From the NCBI RefSeq assembly GCF_050589645.1, contig NZ_JBNGOQ010000001.1, positions 868,001 to 932,000 on the forward strand: a stretch of DNA of 64,000 nt. Reading direction: 5' to 3'. The notes below the pieces were generated by a model, which was given only the letters and a program-made list of their open reading frames with translations, was not told the DNA's origin and searched no databases. Below, one piece after another: positions 29,219 through 38,700 of this stretch (position 1 is its first letter; each line of letters begins with the position of its first letter). This stretch comes from JBNGOQ01 sp050589645. GTDB lineage: Bacteria; Bacteroidota; Bacteroidia; Flavobacteriales; Flavobacteriaceae. A program made the translations under genes and the position numbers.

Positions 29219-29704
29219 TTAGAGTAGGTATAGGTTAGGGGAGTTAAAAAAGAGGCTGTACGCAATTATCAGGGTCAGAAAAATGGACATGAGTCCGGCC
29301 AAAGGCACCGTAGACCATTGCAAACCTTTCTTAAGGAGCAAAAAGGCAATCAGGGAAAAGATTAGGGAGCAGGCAAAAAGGGTTATAAAGGTGAGGGTGG
29401 GGAAGGCGAGACCCAAGACGTAAAAGAACAAGATATCGCCCAGGCCTAGGCTGGCATTGAGGAAGGCCTTTTTACGGAGACCTTTGGTGTAGAGATACAG
29501 AATGAGGATTACCGCAGAAACCAGTAACCCATTCAACAAAGCATAGCCCAAGAAAAGGGAAGGGGAACTGTGCAGAAAATGTACCGTACCCAGCAATAGC
29601 CCGAGCAAGGGAAACAAGATCCAGAGTACCCGTCTTTGGGTAAAGTCCTGATAGGTGATAAGTCCACAACAGATCATAGCGCCAAGCTTTAGGAAGGGGA
29701 TCAA
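29219..29704 (-). CDS. Minimal A24-type prepilin peptidase
   Basis: A 161-residue polytopic membrane protein of the aspartic prepilin peptidase fold. The first catalytic aspartate is in LITYQDFTQRRV (Asp20) and the second is in the GxGD motif GLGD (87-90). It lacks the N-terminal cytoplasmic methyltransferase domain of full PilD/GspO, so it should cleave the leader but not N-methylate. The TTG start overlaps the pseudopilin stop. It is presumably dedicated to the adjacent pseudopilin. Confidence 0.82.
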   Translation of the reverse strand: MIPFLKLGAMICCGLITYQDFTQRRVLWILFPLLGLLLGTVHFLHSSPSLFLGYALLNGLLVSAVILILYLYTKGLRKKAFLNASLGLGDILFFYVLGLAFPTLTFITLFACSLIFSLIAFLLLKKGLQWSTVPLAGLMSIFLTLIIAYSLFFNSPNLYLL

Positions 29705-30114
29705 TCCTTTACAATTTGTTTTGGGTTTCCGTTTTCATCAACCTCCCATACATTAAACACCCCGTCCCCGTCGAAATCTGTAATGGCCTCGGCCCTGGCC
29801 TTAAAGGTGGCATTGTCCGCACTGATAATCTGATACTGATAGTTGGCGGTCCCGTTCTCCTTTACGGTCCTGGGCGCCTCAAAATCGAGCTCGTTGAAAT
29901 CCGGACTGAATTTACTGTACATGTACCTATAGGTGGTCTGGGCGTTGTAAATGGCCTTTAGCTGGGTCTGGGCCTCTATGCTCTTGGCCTTGGTGATCAG
30001 GGGCATTAGATTGGGCAAGGCCAGAAGGAGCAAAATGCCTATTATGGCCAGTACGATCAGGGTTTCCTGTAGGTTAATAGCGGGGATTCTTTTCATTGTG
30101 TTCATGTGCATCAT
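29701..30114 (-). CDS. GspG-like pseudopilin
   Basis: The frame is open from 30195, but several ATGs cluster at 30114-30096. A start there gives a short basic leader (MNTMKRIPA) before INLQETLIVLAIIGILLLLALPNL, the class III prepilin helix with Glu at mature position 5. The C-terminus has an acidic loop (DFDGDGVFNVWEVDENG) like the calcium site of GspG major pseudopilins. The expected residue before cleavage is Gly, but here it is Ala. It would form the piston-like pseudopilus in the periplasm. It is the first gene of the minus-strand operon and the only pilin-like gene seen. Confidence 0.85.
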   Translation of the reverse strand: MMHMNTMKRIPAINLQETLIVLAIIGILLLLALPNLMPLITKAKSIEAQTQLKAIYNAQTTYRYMYSKFSPDFNELDFEAPRTVKENGTANYQYQIISADNATFKARAEAITDFDGDGVFNVWEVDENGNPKQIVKD

Positions 30115-30195
30115 CTTTGGTTTGGGGACCCGATCCTTCTTGGGAGGTGTAGCCGGGTTTTTACCGAAATATATAAAAAGTTTCGCGGTTTGCAC

Positions 30196-30676
30196 ACGAA
30201 ATTTAATACTTTATGAGTAGGAAGCCATAATATTTTAACAATATATATTCCTAATGTGATTAAAATAGTATTCATACAAAAAAATGTAAGAAAAGTTTTA
30301 TTAAACAAAATAATTTTCTACCTTAATACCAGATTTTTGTTTTAGGCCCCAAACCGATCCAATTTGAGAACACATTGCTTAGGTTTTCCTTTTTTTGCAT
30401 TTTTCGGTCCATTCCGGATCGGATTTTACCTCCCTAGGAATTGGCGCGAACCTGGCGTTAATGCGATTTCAATTTTTCGATTACGACCTGACCAATATTT
30501 CCGGCGGTGGACGTTGGCATTGCGGTAATGGTATTGTTTAATGGCTATTGGTTTTAAGATGGATGGAGCTTGGCGATTGGCACCAAGGTGTTCCTATGGT
30601 TAAAAATAGAACGAACAGTCTAGTTGACTCTTTGGTTTTGTATAAAAGGACTCGATTAATAAAAAAACAACAAAGA
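30196..30676. other. Divergent intergenic region between the T2SS-like operon and tail-fibre array 1
   Basis: About 480 bp separate the pseudopilin gene from the first tail-fibre-like gene and must carry both promoters. The left third is AT-rich. I find no box pair that convincingly fits the Bacteroidetes consensus on either strand. An exact 15-nt direct repeat occurs at 30526-30540 and again at 30699-30713, inside the signal-peptide region of the downstream gene. No small gene or RNA is recognised. Confidence 0.5.
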
Positions 30677-31651
30677 ATGAAAAAGTGGAAAGTAACCATA
30701 ATGGTATTGTTTACGTGTTTTTTATGGGCTATGAACACCCATGGCCAAATAACCCACTCAGAGACAGTAACCATTGAGCCAAGCTTATACGGGCCAAAAC
30801 TTATTCTAAATGATGCAAATACCGCCAACAAAGTCCCCATGGAATTCCGGTCTAACGGCGTGGTAAAATGGGAGCTGGGTACCCGAAATGCGAGCGAACA
30901 ATATGACCTTGCCCTATGGCGATTTTACCAAGGGGTCTACTCACCGGTTATGTGGTTTAATCAGGACAATGGAAATGTTGGTATCAGTGCAAGTAATCCT
31001 ACCTCCAAACTGGAGATTCGATCTACAGGGGCTCACTATACGTCCAATGCATCTCTATATGTCAAGGATATGACCAATAGAGGGACTCTAATACTAGAAT
31101 CCCTTTTGGACCAGCCAACAGATTTTGTTCTTAAAAATAACAATAGACTCTCGTGGGTGGCTTCTACACGAGGCTCATCGGAAAATTACGCACTTAGTTT
31201 TTATCCTTCCCTAAACGGGACTTCCTGGTCCAGTCCAGTGCTTTCATTGAAGACAAATGGTAGAATTGGAATCGGGACCTCCGCCCCAGATTCCAAACTC
31301 ACAGTCAAGGGCAAGATCCATGCAGAGGAGGTAAAGGTAGACCTTTCCGTACCGGGACCGGACTACGTGTTCAAGGACGATTACGACCTCCGTACCCTGG
31401 AAGAAACCCAGCAATACATCAAAGAACATGGCCATTTGCCCAACATACCCTCCGCGGAAGAAATGGAAGAAAACGGCATGGAACTGGGGCTGATGAACAT
31501 GAAACTGTTGGAAAAGATAGAGGAGCTTACACTGTATTTGTTGCAGCAAGACAAAATCATAAAGCAATTGAGCGAGCAGACAGAAGAACAAAGAAAACAA
31601 TTGGCCCATCAGGCCAGAAGTATCGAGGAACTCCAAAACGAAAACAAATAA
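30677..31651 (+). CDS. Tail-fibre-like secreted protein, array 1 member 1
   Basis: I choose the ATG at 30677 because it starts a signal peptide (MKKWKVTIMVLFTCFLWAMNTHGQ); the frame extends upstream to 30548 without a better start. The 324-residue protein has variable beta-rich repeats with N-G-x-V-G-I/IGIGT segments. The near-invariant C-terminal block of this window follows: KLTVKGKIHAEEVKVDLSVP, then GHLPNIPSAEEME and NMKLLEKIEELTLY, and a coiled-coil tail. This layout resembles Bacteroidetes proteins annotated as tail-fibre/endosialidase-chaperone-like (S74/TMF type), likely trimeric surface or secreted fibres. It is the first of four tandem paralogs leading to an Rhs pair. Confidence 0.75.
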   Translation: MKKWKVTIMVLFTCFLWAMNTHGQITHSETVTIEPSLYGPKLILNDANTANKVPMEFRSNGVVKWELGTRNASEQYDLALWRFYQGVYSPVMWFNQDNGNVGISASNPTSKLEIRSTGAHYTSNASLYVKDMTNRGTLILESLLDQPTDFVLKNNNRLSWVASTRGSSENYALSFYPSLNGTSWSSPVLSLKTNGRIGIGTSAPDSKLTVKGKIHAEEVKVDLSVPGPDYVFKDDYDLRTLEETQQYIKEHGHLPNIPSAEEMEENGMELGLMNMKLLEKIEELTLYLLQQDKIIKQLSEQTEEQRKQLAHQARSIEELQNENK

Positions 31652-31663
31652 AAACCAATTACA

Positions 31664-32458
31664 ATGGTACCAAAACAATATCTTTTAGGAATCGCATTAG
31701 GTTTGTGTAGTGTTGGGGCCTATGCACAGAACAACTTCCCCACAACAGGCGACGCTTCCATTTCTGACGCAAGCCTTACCATAGAAACCAGCACTTGGAG
31801 GTCTAATCTGCTTACCCTTAAGGATACGCATTACAGTCCAGATCAGATTTACCATCTGCAAATTGAGAGTGATGGCCTTAAAATCAAACAGGACGGGAAT
31901 ATTAACTATTTGTTCAAGACAGGGGGCGATTTCATTCTGAAAAATGGAGAGCTTATGCTGGGGGATGGAAGCCCTTTGTACAAATTACATATTAAGGACC
32001 CTGCCGGGGGTGCGGCCATAGGACTGGAGCGGGGAGGAAAAGTATGGCGTTTTGATCTGGAAGCTAATGCGAACCGTCTGTTCATTGGTCATACGGACAA
32101 TGCTTCCATGTTCACCTTTCACAAAAATGGGCAGATAGGTATCGGCACCACTTCCCCAGATGCCAAACTCACCGTAAAAGGCAAGATCCATGCGGAGGAG
32201 GTCAAGGTAGATCTTTCCGTACCCGGCCCGGACTATGTTTTTAAAGAAGGCTATGACCTCCGTACCCTGGAAGAAACCCAGCAATACATCAAAGAACATG
32301 GCCATCTGCCCAACATCCCTTCCGCTAAGGAAATGGAGAAAAATGGGGTGGAACTGGGCGTGATGAACATGAGGTTGTTGGAGAAGATTGAAGAATTAAC
32401 CTTGCACATGATTGCGTTAAAAAAAGAAATCGACGAACTAAAAAACAACAAAAAATGA
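31664..32458 (+). CDS. Tail-fibre-like secreted protein, array 1 member 2
   Basis: A 264-residue paralog with a signal peptide (MVPKQYLLGIALGLCSVGAYA). The variable middle has NNFPTTGDASISDASL near the mature start and a KLHIKDPAGGAAIGLERGG segment, then the shared C-terminal block and a short coiled-coil tail (LKKEIDELKNNKK). It starts 12 nt after member 1, and its stop overlaps the start of member 3 (ATGA), so these are cotranscribed. Role as for member 1, with a different exposed N-terminal region. Confidence 0.75.
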   Translation: MVPKQYLLGIALGLCSVGAYAQNNFPTTGDASISDASLTIETSTWRSNLLTLKDTHYSPDQIYHLQIESDGLKIKQDGNINYLFKTGGDFILKNGELMLGDGSPLYKLHIKDPAGGAAIGLERGGKVWRFDLEANANRLFIGHTDNASMFTFHKNGQIGIGTTSPDAKLTVKGKIHAEEVKVDLSVPGPDYVFKEGYDLRTLEETQQYIKEHGHLPNIPSAKEMEKNGVELGVMNMRLLEKIEELTLHMIALKKEIDELKNNKK

Positions 32459-33432
32459 AAAAATTAGTATTTCTATTGGCGTGCTTCCCTGTACTGTGTT
32501 GGGCACAGACCAATACTTTTCCAACTACAGGGAACGCAGGTGTGGGCACAACGAGTCCAGCATCCACGCTTCATATTTATAATGGATCCTCCGGGGGGAC
32601 ACCACATGGTTTTTCAGGCGTAACATCAGAGAATAGCGGTAATGCGATGATTTCCATACTTACCCCAAACACGGTAAATGGCTATTACGGCTTTGCTGAT
32701 TCCGAAGACGATTTTGTTGCAGGAATACAGTATTATCATCTGTATGATATCATGCATTTCAGGGTAAATAACCATAGCAGTGATATGGTAATCAATAAAG
32801 ATGGCGACGTGGGAATTGGAACGACCGCTCCGCAAGGTAGATTGCATATTTCCACGGGCACATCTGGGGACGCTGTTCTGCGATTGGAAGCGGATACCGA
32901 CAATAATGACGAATATGACAATCCCATGATCCAATTGAGACAGGACGGGTCCCTTGTGGGCGTCAACATGGGGTTTGACTCCAATACTTTGGGCCATAAT
33001 ATTTTTGGAATCGGAACCTTGTATTCGGGCACAGAGAAATGGAATACGTTCGTCATCAACACCCAAACGGATAATGTAGGGATCGGGACCAAAATCCCGG
33101 ATGCCAAACTCACCGTAAAAGGGAATATCCACGCAGAGGAGGTTAAGGTAGACCTTTCCGTGCCCGGCCCGGACTACGTATTCAAGGACGATTACGAGCT
33201 GCGCACCTTAGCAGAGGTTCAACAATACATCAAGGAACATGGCCACCTGCCGAACATCCCTTCTGCCAAAGAAATGGAAGAAAATGGGGTGGAACTCGGT
33301 GTGATGAACATGAAACTCTTGGAGAAGATCGAGGAGTTGACACTCTATATCATTGATTTGAAAGCAAGCAATGAACAACAGATAAAAGCAATTAAAAAAG
33401 AATTACAAGAAATCAAAAACCAAAGAAAATGA
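32455..33432 (+). CDS. Tail-fibre-like secreted protein, array 1 member 3
   Basis: A 325-residue paralog. The signal peptide MKKLVFLLACFPVLCWA is followed by QTNTFPTTGNAGVGTTSPAS, the recurring mature start of these proteins. Two further VGIGT repeats precede the shared C-terminal block, and the tail is Lys/Gln-rich coiled coil. Both ends use ATGA overlaps with neighbours. Other members of the family differ mainly between the NTFPxxGN start and the last VGIGT. Confidence 0.75.
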   Translation: MKKLVFLLACFPVLCWAQTNTFPTTGNAGVGTTSPASTLHIYNGSSGGTPHGFSGVTSENSGNAMISILTPNTVNGYYGFADSEDDFVAGIQYYHLYDIMHFRVNNHSSDMVINKDGDVGIGTTAPQGRLHISTGTSGDAVLRLEADTDNNDEYDNPMIQLRQDGSLVGVNMGFDSNTLGHNIFGIGTLYSGTEKWNTFVINTQTDNVGIGTKIPDAKLTVKGNIHAEEVKVDLSVPGPDYVFKDDYELRTLAEVQQYIKEHGHLPNIPSAKEMEENGVELGVMNMKLLEKIEELTLYIIDLKASNEQQIKAIKKELQEIKNQRK

Positions 33433-34532
33433 AAAAAATAATGTTCATGATTCAAATAGTTGTGATGTGCACCTTAGGGTTGCAAGCGCAAACCCATACA
33501 ACGGCGAGTATCGAAAATGACCTTTATGTCAACTACGGACCCTTCGTTTCCGGTTCTACCGGTGATGGTAAGGGAAATCTAGTCCTTTTTGGAGATGGGT
33601 CCAACGGCAGTGGATGGCAATCTTCGATTAAATGGTCCGGATTGGACGGTTTTAGCAGTTCTACAGGAACCGGAACCAGGATAAATGCGGAAATCACGAT
33701 TGACAATGTAGGTTCCTATGGGAAAGCAGATATGGTTTTCAAGACAAAAGGGACCGGCGATGATGGATTACCAACAGAAAAAATGAGAATTCTACAAAAT
33801 GGCAATGTCGGTATAGGAACCACCCAGCCTGCCGTTGCCCTTGAAATAAATAAAGATGTCAATGGTACGACAGGGGCATATCTGATTAATCCAAATACCG
33901 GTTCCAACTCCCGTACTGTCATTTTACTGGGAGGAGATTTCACAGGAGGCGATTATGGCTATTTGGCTCATTATGCCGGTGGCTATGCACCCACATGGGG
34001 AAATTATAGTTTACCGAATTCAACCTTGTTAACCGGGAATGATCTTGGTGGCTTAAATATAATAGCAGGCAATGCCCAGGGCAAGTTGGTTTTTGGAACA
34101 GGTTCAAGCGAGCGAATGCGGATTACCTCAACTGGAAACGTGGGCGTCGGCACCACGGCTCCAGACGCCAAACTCACGGTAAAAGGCAAAATCCATGCCG
34201 AGGAGGTCAAGGTAGACCTTTCCGTACCAGCACCAGACTATGTCTTTAAGGAAGATTACGACCTCCGTACGCTGGAGGAAACCCAACAATACATCAAGGA
34301 ATATGGCCATCTGCCGAATATCCCTTCTGCTGAGGAAATGGAGAGGGATGGATTAAAACTAGGGCTTATGAATATGAAGCTGCTGGAGAAAATTGAGGAG
34401 CTTATGCTCTACACCATACACCAGGAAGCTAAACTTGTACAGCAAAAGAAGATCAACCAAAATTTGGAAGCTAGACTGTTAAAGTTGGAACAGCTAATCA
34501 CAAATTATGAAACAAAGCCAACTGAAGAATAA
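33429..34532 (+). CDS. Tail-fibre-like secreted protein, array 1 member 4
   Basis: A 367-residue paralog with signal peptide MKKIMFMIQIVVMCTLGLQAQ and a long Gly/Ser/Thr-rich variable region (VSGSTGDGKGNLVLFGDGSN). Two NVGIGT/NVGVGT repeats, the shared C-terminal block (here with LSVPAPDYVF instead of LSVPGPDYVF) and a long coiled-coil tail (KINQNLEARLLKLEQLI) follow. It is the last fibre-like gene of array 1; the OmpH-like chaperone gene follows after 24 nt. Confidence 0.75.
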   Translation: MKKIMFMIQIVVMCTLGLQAQTHTTASIENDLYVNYGPFVSGSTGDGKGNLVLFGDGSNGSGWQSSIKWSGLDGFSSSTGTGTRINAEITIDNVGSYGKADMVFKTKGTGDDGLPTEKMRILQNGNVGIGTTQPAVALEINKDVNGTTGAYLINPNTGSNSRTVILLGGDFTGGDYGYLAHYAGGYAPTWGNYSLPNSTLLTGNDLGGLNIIAGNAQGKLVFGTGSSERMRITSTGNVGVGTTAPDAKLTVKGKIHAEEVKVDLSVPAPDYVFKEDYDLRTLEETQQYIKEYGHLPNIPSAEEMERDGLKLGLMNMKLLEKIEELMLYTIHQEAKLVQQKKINQNLEARLLKLEQLITNYETKPTEE

Positions 34533-34556
34533 ACAATAAAAACCAAGAAGAATCCT

Positions 34557-35090
34557 ATGAATAAATTAACACTTCTACTTTCAATTATCGCTTTGGTAGC
34601 AAGTATTGCCGCTATTTTTTACACGAGTTCTGAGTCGGACCTGGTTTATGTAGATATCAAAAAGTTAGTGGACGGCTATGCCCGCACCGAAGTGGAGCGC
34701 GAAGCCTTTAATAAAAAAGCCAGTACGCTAAAAGCGAATGTAGACAGCCTTTTAGTGAATTGGCAAGATGAGCTCAAAGCCTACGAAAAGGAGCGGAGTA
34801 CCATGACCCAAAAAGAACTGGAACTCAAACAACAACTCCTACAGAACAAACAACAGCAATTGAACAATTACCAGCAGGCCATTCAGAAGCAGATACAGGA
34901 AGAAGATCAAAAAATGACGCAAACCGTCGTCAATGATATCAATACCTATGTCAAGGAATACGGTAAACGCAAGGGATACCGCATCATTTTTGGGGCCGAG
35001 GGCAGTGGCAACATTATGTATGCCCAGGACGTTTCGGATCTCACCCAAGACGTATTGGAAGGACTTAACGCAGAATTTAATGGAAAATAG
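34557..35090 (+). CDS. OmpH/Skp-family periplasmic chaperone-like protein
   Basis: A 177-residue protein with an N-terminal hydrophobic signal/anchor (LTLLLSIIALVASIAAIFY), then SDLVYVDIKKLVDGYA and a long charged, Gln-rich coiled coil (about residues 45-130). The end is a small domain (KRKGYRIIFGAEGSGNIMYA). This is the OmpH/Skp fold, a jellyfish-like periplasmic holdase for unfolded outer-membrane or secreted proteins. Housekeeping Skp genes usually sit near bamA; here the gene is inside the toxin module. A dedicated role in keeping the fibre or Rhs proteins unfolded for export is inferred. Confidence 0.82.
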   Translation: MNKLTLLLSIIALVASIAAIFYTSSESDLVYVDIKKLVDGYARTEVEREAFNKKASTLKANVDSLLVNWQDELKAYEKERSTMTQKELELKQQLLQNKQQQLNNYQQAIQKQIQEEDQKMTQTVVNDINTYVKEYGKRKGYRIIFGAEGSGNIMYAQDVSDLTQDVLEGLNAEFNGK

Positions 35091-35091
35091 C

Positions 35092-35715
35092 ATGGAACCA
35101 ATATTTTCATATACCCGTCTTTTTTTAGGTGTTATGGGCATGGTTGCCCTGTTTTCGTGTGGGCAAAAAACCTTCGATACCGAAAAGGAACTCTGGGCAC
35201 ATGTTAGGGATACGGAAAATGGATATACACAACATAAGAAGGTGAAAGGTGTGGATTATACCCTAAGCTATAGGCCCACCGATGTTTTGATCAATCAGGC
35301 CCTGGGAGAAGATATTAATAAAGAAAAGGTGGATAGCCTGAGGAACAAGTACGGGGATTACCTCTATTTTAACCTTTCCCTGGGCATTGACAATCAGGAA
35401 CTGTTGAGCGCAAAAGCGGGTAACCGGAACGAATTTGGGGCCATGGTAAACCAGTTGGCCTTTGGTATGTCCGAAAAGGTACATTTAATAAGCAAGACCC
35501 GGGATACGATTCCCATGGCTGACTACATCTATCCGCGAATGTATGGTATGGGACAAAGTACCCAACTTCTCCTGGTCTACCCCAGGGACGGACGCCTCCT
35601 GAGCAACGATTTCTTCCATTTTACCATAGATGACATCGGTTTTGCTACCGGGGAAGTAGGGTTTAAGATCCCCACCGATCCCATACGAACGGAACCTAAA
35701 CTGAAATTTGAATAA
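35092..35715 (+). CDS. Lipoprotein of module 1, unknown function
   Basis: The ATG at 35092, one base after the upstream stop, starts a lipoprotein signal (FLGVMGMVALFSCGQ, lipobox Cys in FSC); a second ATG at 35080 is also possible. The frame is open to 34933, but that part overlaps the chaperone gene. The mature protein of about 185 residues has no motif I recognise. It contains SLGIDNQELLSAKAGNRNEFG and ends in GEVGFKIPTDPIRTEPKL. Its position between the chaperone and the Rhs genes suggests an export accessory factor. The function is unknown. Confidence 0.7.
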   Translation: MEPIFSYTRLFLGVMGMVALFSCGQKTFDTEKELWAHVRDTENGYTQHKKVKGVDYTLSYRPTDVLINQALGEDINKEKVDSLRNKYGDYLYFNLSLGIDNQELLSAKAGNRNEFGAMVNQLAFGMSEKVHLISKTRDTIPMADYIYPRMYGMGQSTQLLLVYPRDGRLLSNDFFHFTIDDIGFATGEVGFKIPTDPIRTEPKLKFE

Positions 35716-35739
35716 AACAACGATTAAAAGAACCGACAT

Positions 35740-38700
35740 ATGAAATCGCACAAGACAAAAACCAAGTTCTCCCACAAAGTAATGGCCGTGTGCCTTACCC
35801 TGGCCTTTTTACCCAGTTTATTGCCCGTTAACATGCTTTATGCATCTAACAATGGCCCCACGGCGCCCGAAGCGTCAAGTTTTGAGCCTGTGGATGCCAC
35901 GGATATGGTCAACCTGGCCACGGGCGATTTGAGTTATGTATTGCCCCTAATGAATGTACCCTCTCCGGAAGGTGGTTATCCCTTGTCCCTGGCGTACCAC
36001 GCTGGGATTGCCATAGATCAGGAGGCGTCCTGGACCGGTTTGGGCTGGAACGTGAACCCTGGGGCCATTACCCGTTCTGTAAATGGCTACCCTGATGATT
36101 GGGACCAGGGCACTTTTAGAGAGTATTTTTATAATAAGGGGACTACTTATACCGACTACTCCGCGAGCATTAGTTTTACTTCCACCGGGGGAGCATCCGT
36201 TGGACTTAACCTAGCTTGGGGGGACACTCGCGCTTTTGGAGGTTCGGTAAGTCTGGGCGCCGGTTTTGAAGGAGGAAATGTTGGAGTAAACCTTGGGACA
36301 ACGGGCGCTTCATTAAGTGCAAATGTAGGTTTGGGAAAAAGTGGCTTTTCTTTGGGAGGCAGTGTTGGCACCAATGGGATCGGATTGGGAGGTGGCTATG
36401 GGTTTGGCAGCTTGATTCCTAACCAATCTGTTGATTTAACAGTAAGTTCGAGCTGGAGTGGTGATGTTTCCGCAAATGCGGCATATTCTGTTGGAGAGAG
36501 GGGTAAAAAGAGCAGCGTTGGTGTAAATTTTTCCTCGAACGGTGTTGGTGTCTCGGGAAAGGTCAAAGGCCTAGGAACTGGAGCAAACGTATCTTCATTT
36601 TCACATTCGGTATCATCAAATGATTATAATGTAAAACAAAGCGGTTATAACATTCCCGTTTTTATTCCCTTGCCTGGAGGTATTTTGTCATTTAGTTTCG
36701 GAAAGCAAAAGACCACGGTATCTTTGGATAATTTGGAGCATAACATTGTTAACGGCACCCTGTATTTTAAGAATAACAGAACGGCCTTAAATCAAAATAG
36801 TTCCAGTGTTCATGCTACTTCGGATATCTATGGGGTAGGTACCTCTACCACCTATAATAGCAATAGCAGCAATGCGGTATATCCCAATTACGATGGCTAC
36901 CGGGTTACGGGCCAGGGTATCGGAGGTTCCATAACCCCCCGGCATCAAAAAAACGGAGCATTAATTGGGCTCAACAAAAAAGTGGAGAACAGTTTTCCTA
37001 CGGTGGACTATGAGCTGAGACACGAACTGCCCAGCGCTGGCACCTCCTATGCTACCGCAACGGAGTTCACTTTGTTGCCCGATTTTCAGTTTGATAATGA
37101 CTACACTTCCACCTGGTTACAGACCCAAAAGGATTTTCACGGCAGTTCTGCGAACAGTTCCCTTATCTTCAATTACCTGACGTCTACGGCAAGTGCTTCC
37201 CTATCCCGTAGGACAACCGGAAGGTATGTGGAGTATTATACCAACGCGGAGCTTGCTGCGGGCACACCGTTTAATCAGGGTCTTTTAAAGACCGTTTCCA
37301 ATATACCGGTTTACAGTAGCACTGTGTACGAACCTGACGGAATTGGCGCTTTTAAGGTGGTGGCCCCGGATGGAAAGACCTATCATTATACCATACCGGT
37401 ACATAACCACGAGATTGTGGCAAGACAGTACGGGATGGATTCCCAATACACCAATGAGGATGATGCTTTTTATGAAAAGCGCCAGCTAAAAAAATATGCC
37501 ACGCACTGGTTACTCACTGCGGTTACAGGTCCGGATTTTGTGGATATGAACAACAATCAAAAACCAGATGATTCGGACTATGGGTATTGGGTGGCCTTTG
37601 ACTACGGACAATGGACCGATGGTTATATCTGGTACAATCCACATGGCGAAGAGTTTGAAGAGAGCGGTCTAAATGACGAGATAAAAAACTATTCCTGGGG
37701 ACGAAAGGAAGTGTACTATCTGGATAAGGTATTTACCCGGACGCATACGGCGCTTTTTGTAAAAGAGGAGCGATTGGATAGTAGAGGAAAACAATTGACC
37801 TATAGGCACAGGAAAGATAAAAATACGGCCTTACGGACCTTCAACCTCAAAGAGCAAAGCCTGTTGCGGCTTAAAGAGATCCTTCTACTCAAGAATACGG
37901 ACCTGGGAACGATCTCCAGGACCAATACCACGAATTTAAGTTCAACACCAACTGCAAACACCACCTATTCCATTGATTGGTTTGACCAAGTTTCGGATGG
38001 TGGCGGTTTTAAATACGTAAAGTGTAGTAGGCAAGATAATGTCCTGGATGCTAAGGATGGAAACGATTGGGGTATCTTAAAAAGCAAAGCTGTTAAAGTT
38101 GTTTCATTTGCCTACGATTATAGCCTGGCTTCAGGAGCGCCTTACACCTCGGCTTCGGGACGGCTGACCTTAAAAAATGTGGCCTTTAAAGGCAAGGGAG
38201 ACAATCAACTGATGCCCCCGTACACCTTTGCCTATATCAACAAACCGTACACCCTGGCCGATAAGGACGAATGGGGCTATGACAAATTTGATCCAGATCA
38301 ATGGAGCCTCAATGAGATTACCATGCCTACTGGAGGTAAAATTACGGTGGATTACGAGGAAGATACCTTTTCGTCCGCTATATCACAAAACATTAGTTTT
38401 TCGACCACACGAAGTTTGGATGCCAACAACACCTTTGAAGTTACCGCAAATGTGGATTTTTCCAATTTCGGTATTGGACTTAACGATAATCTTCCGGTAA
38501 CACATAGAAAGGTGACCAGTTGCAGTGACGGGGCAACCCCCTCGGATCCCGACCCCTACTCCATGGATGTATATGACGGTACGGCCAAAGTAATACAGGT
38601 CATCAATCCGCAGAAAATAAAATTGCAATTGAATGGAAATCCCACCTCTATAAGTTCCGTATCCTATGGTACGGATTGTTCCTCTATTACCTTTAACAAT

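Larger units (their letters stand above)
31266..34412 (+). repeat. Conserved 3' cassette, four copies in array 1
   Basis: Four copies of a roughly 272-bp coding block end the array 1 genes: 31266-31537, 32135-32406, 33076-33347 and 34140-34412. Each encodes KLTVKGK/NIHAEEVKVDLSVP, an 80-residue stretch around GHLPNIPSA, and LLEKIEEL. They are strongly similar at the DNA level while the upstream parts of the genes are unrelated in sequence. Four further copies are in array 2. Confidence 0.85.

Noticed and set aside
30677..34532. Prophage tail-fibre region
   Set aside because: The proteins look tail-fibre-like but each has a Sec signal peptide, and no capsid, terminase, portal, tail-tube or integrase gene is present.
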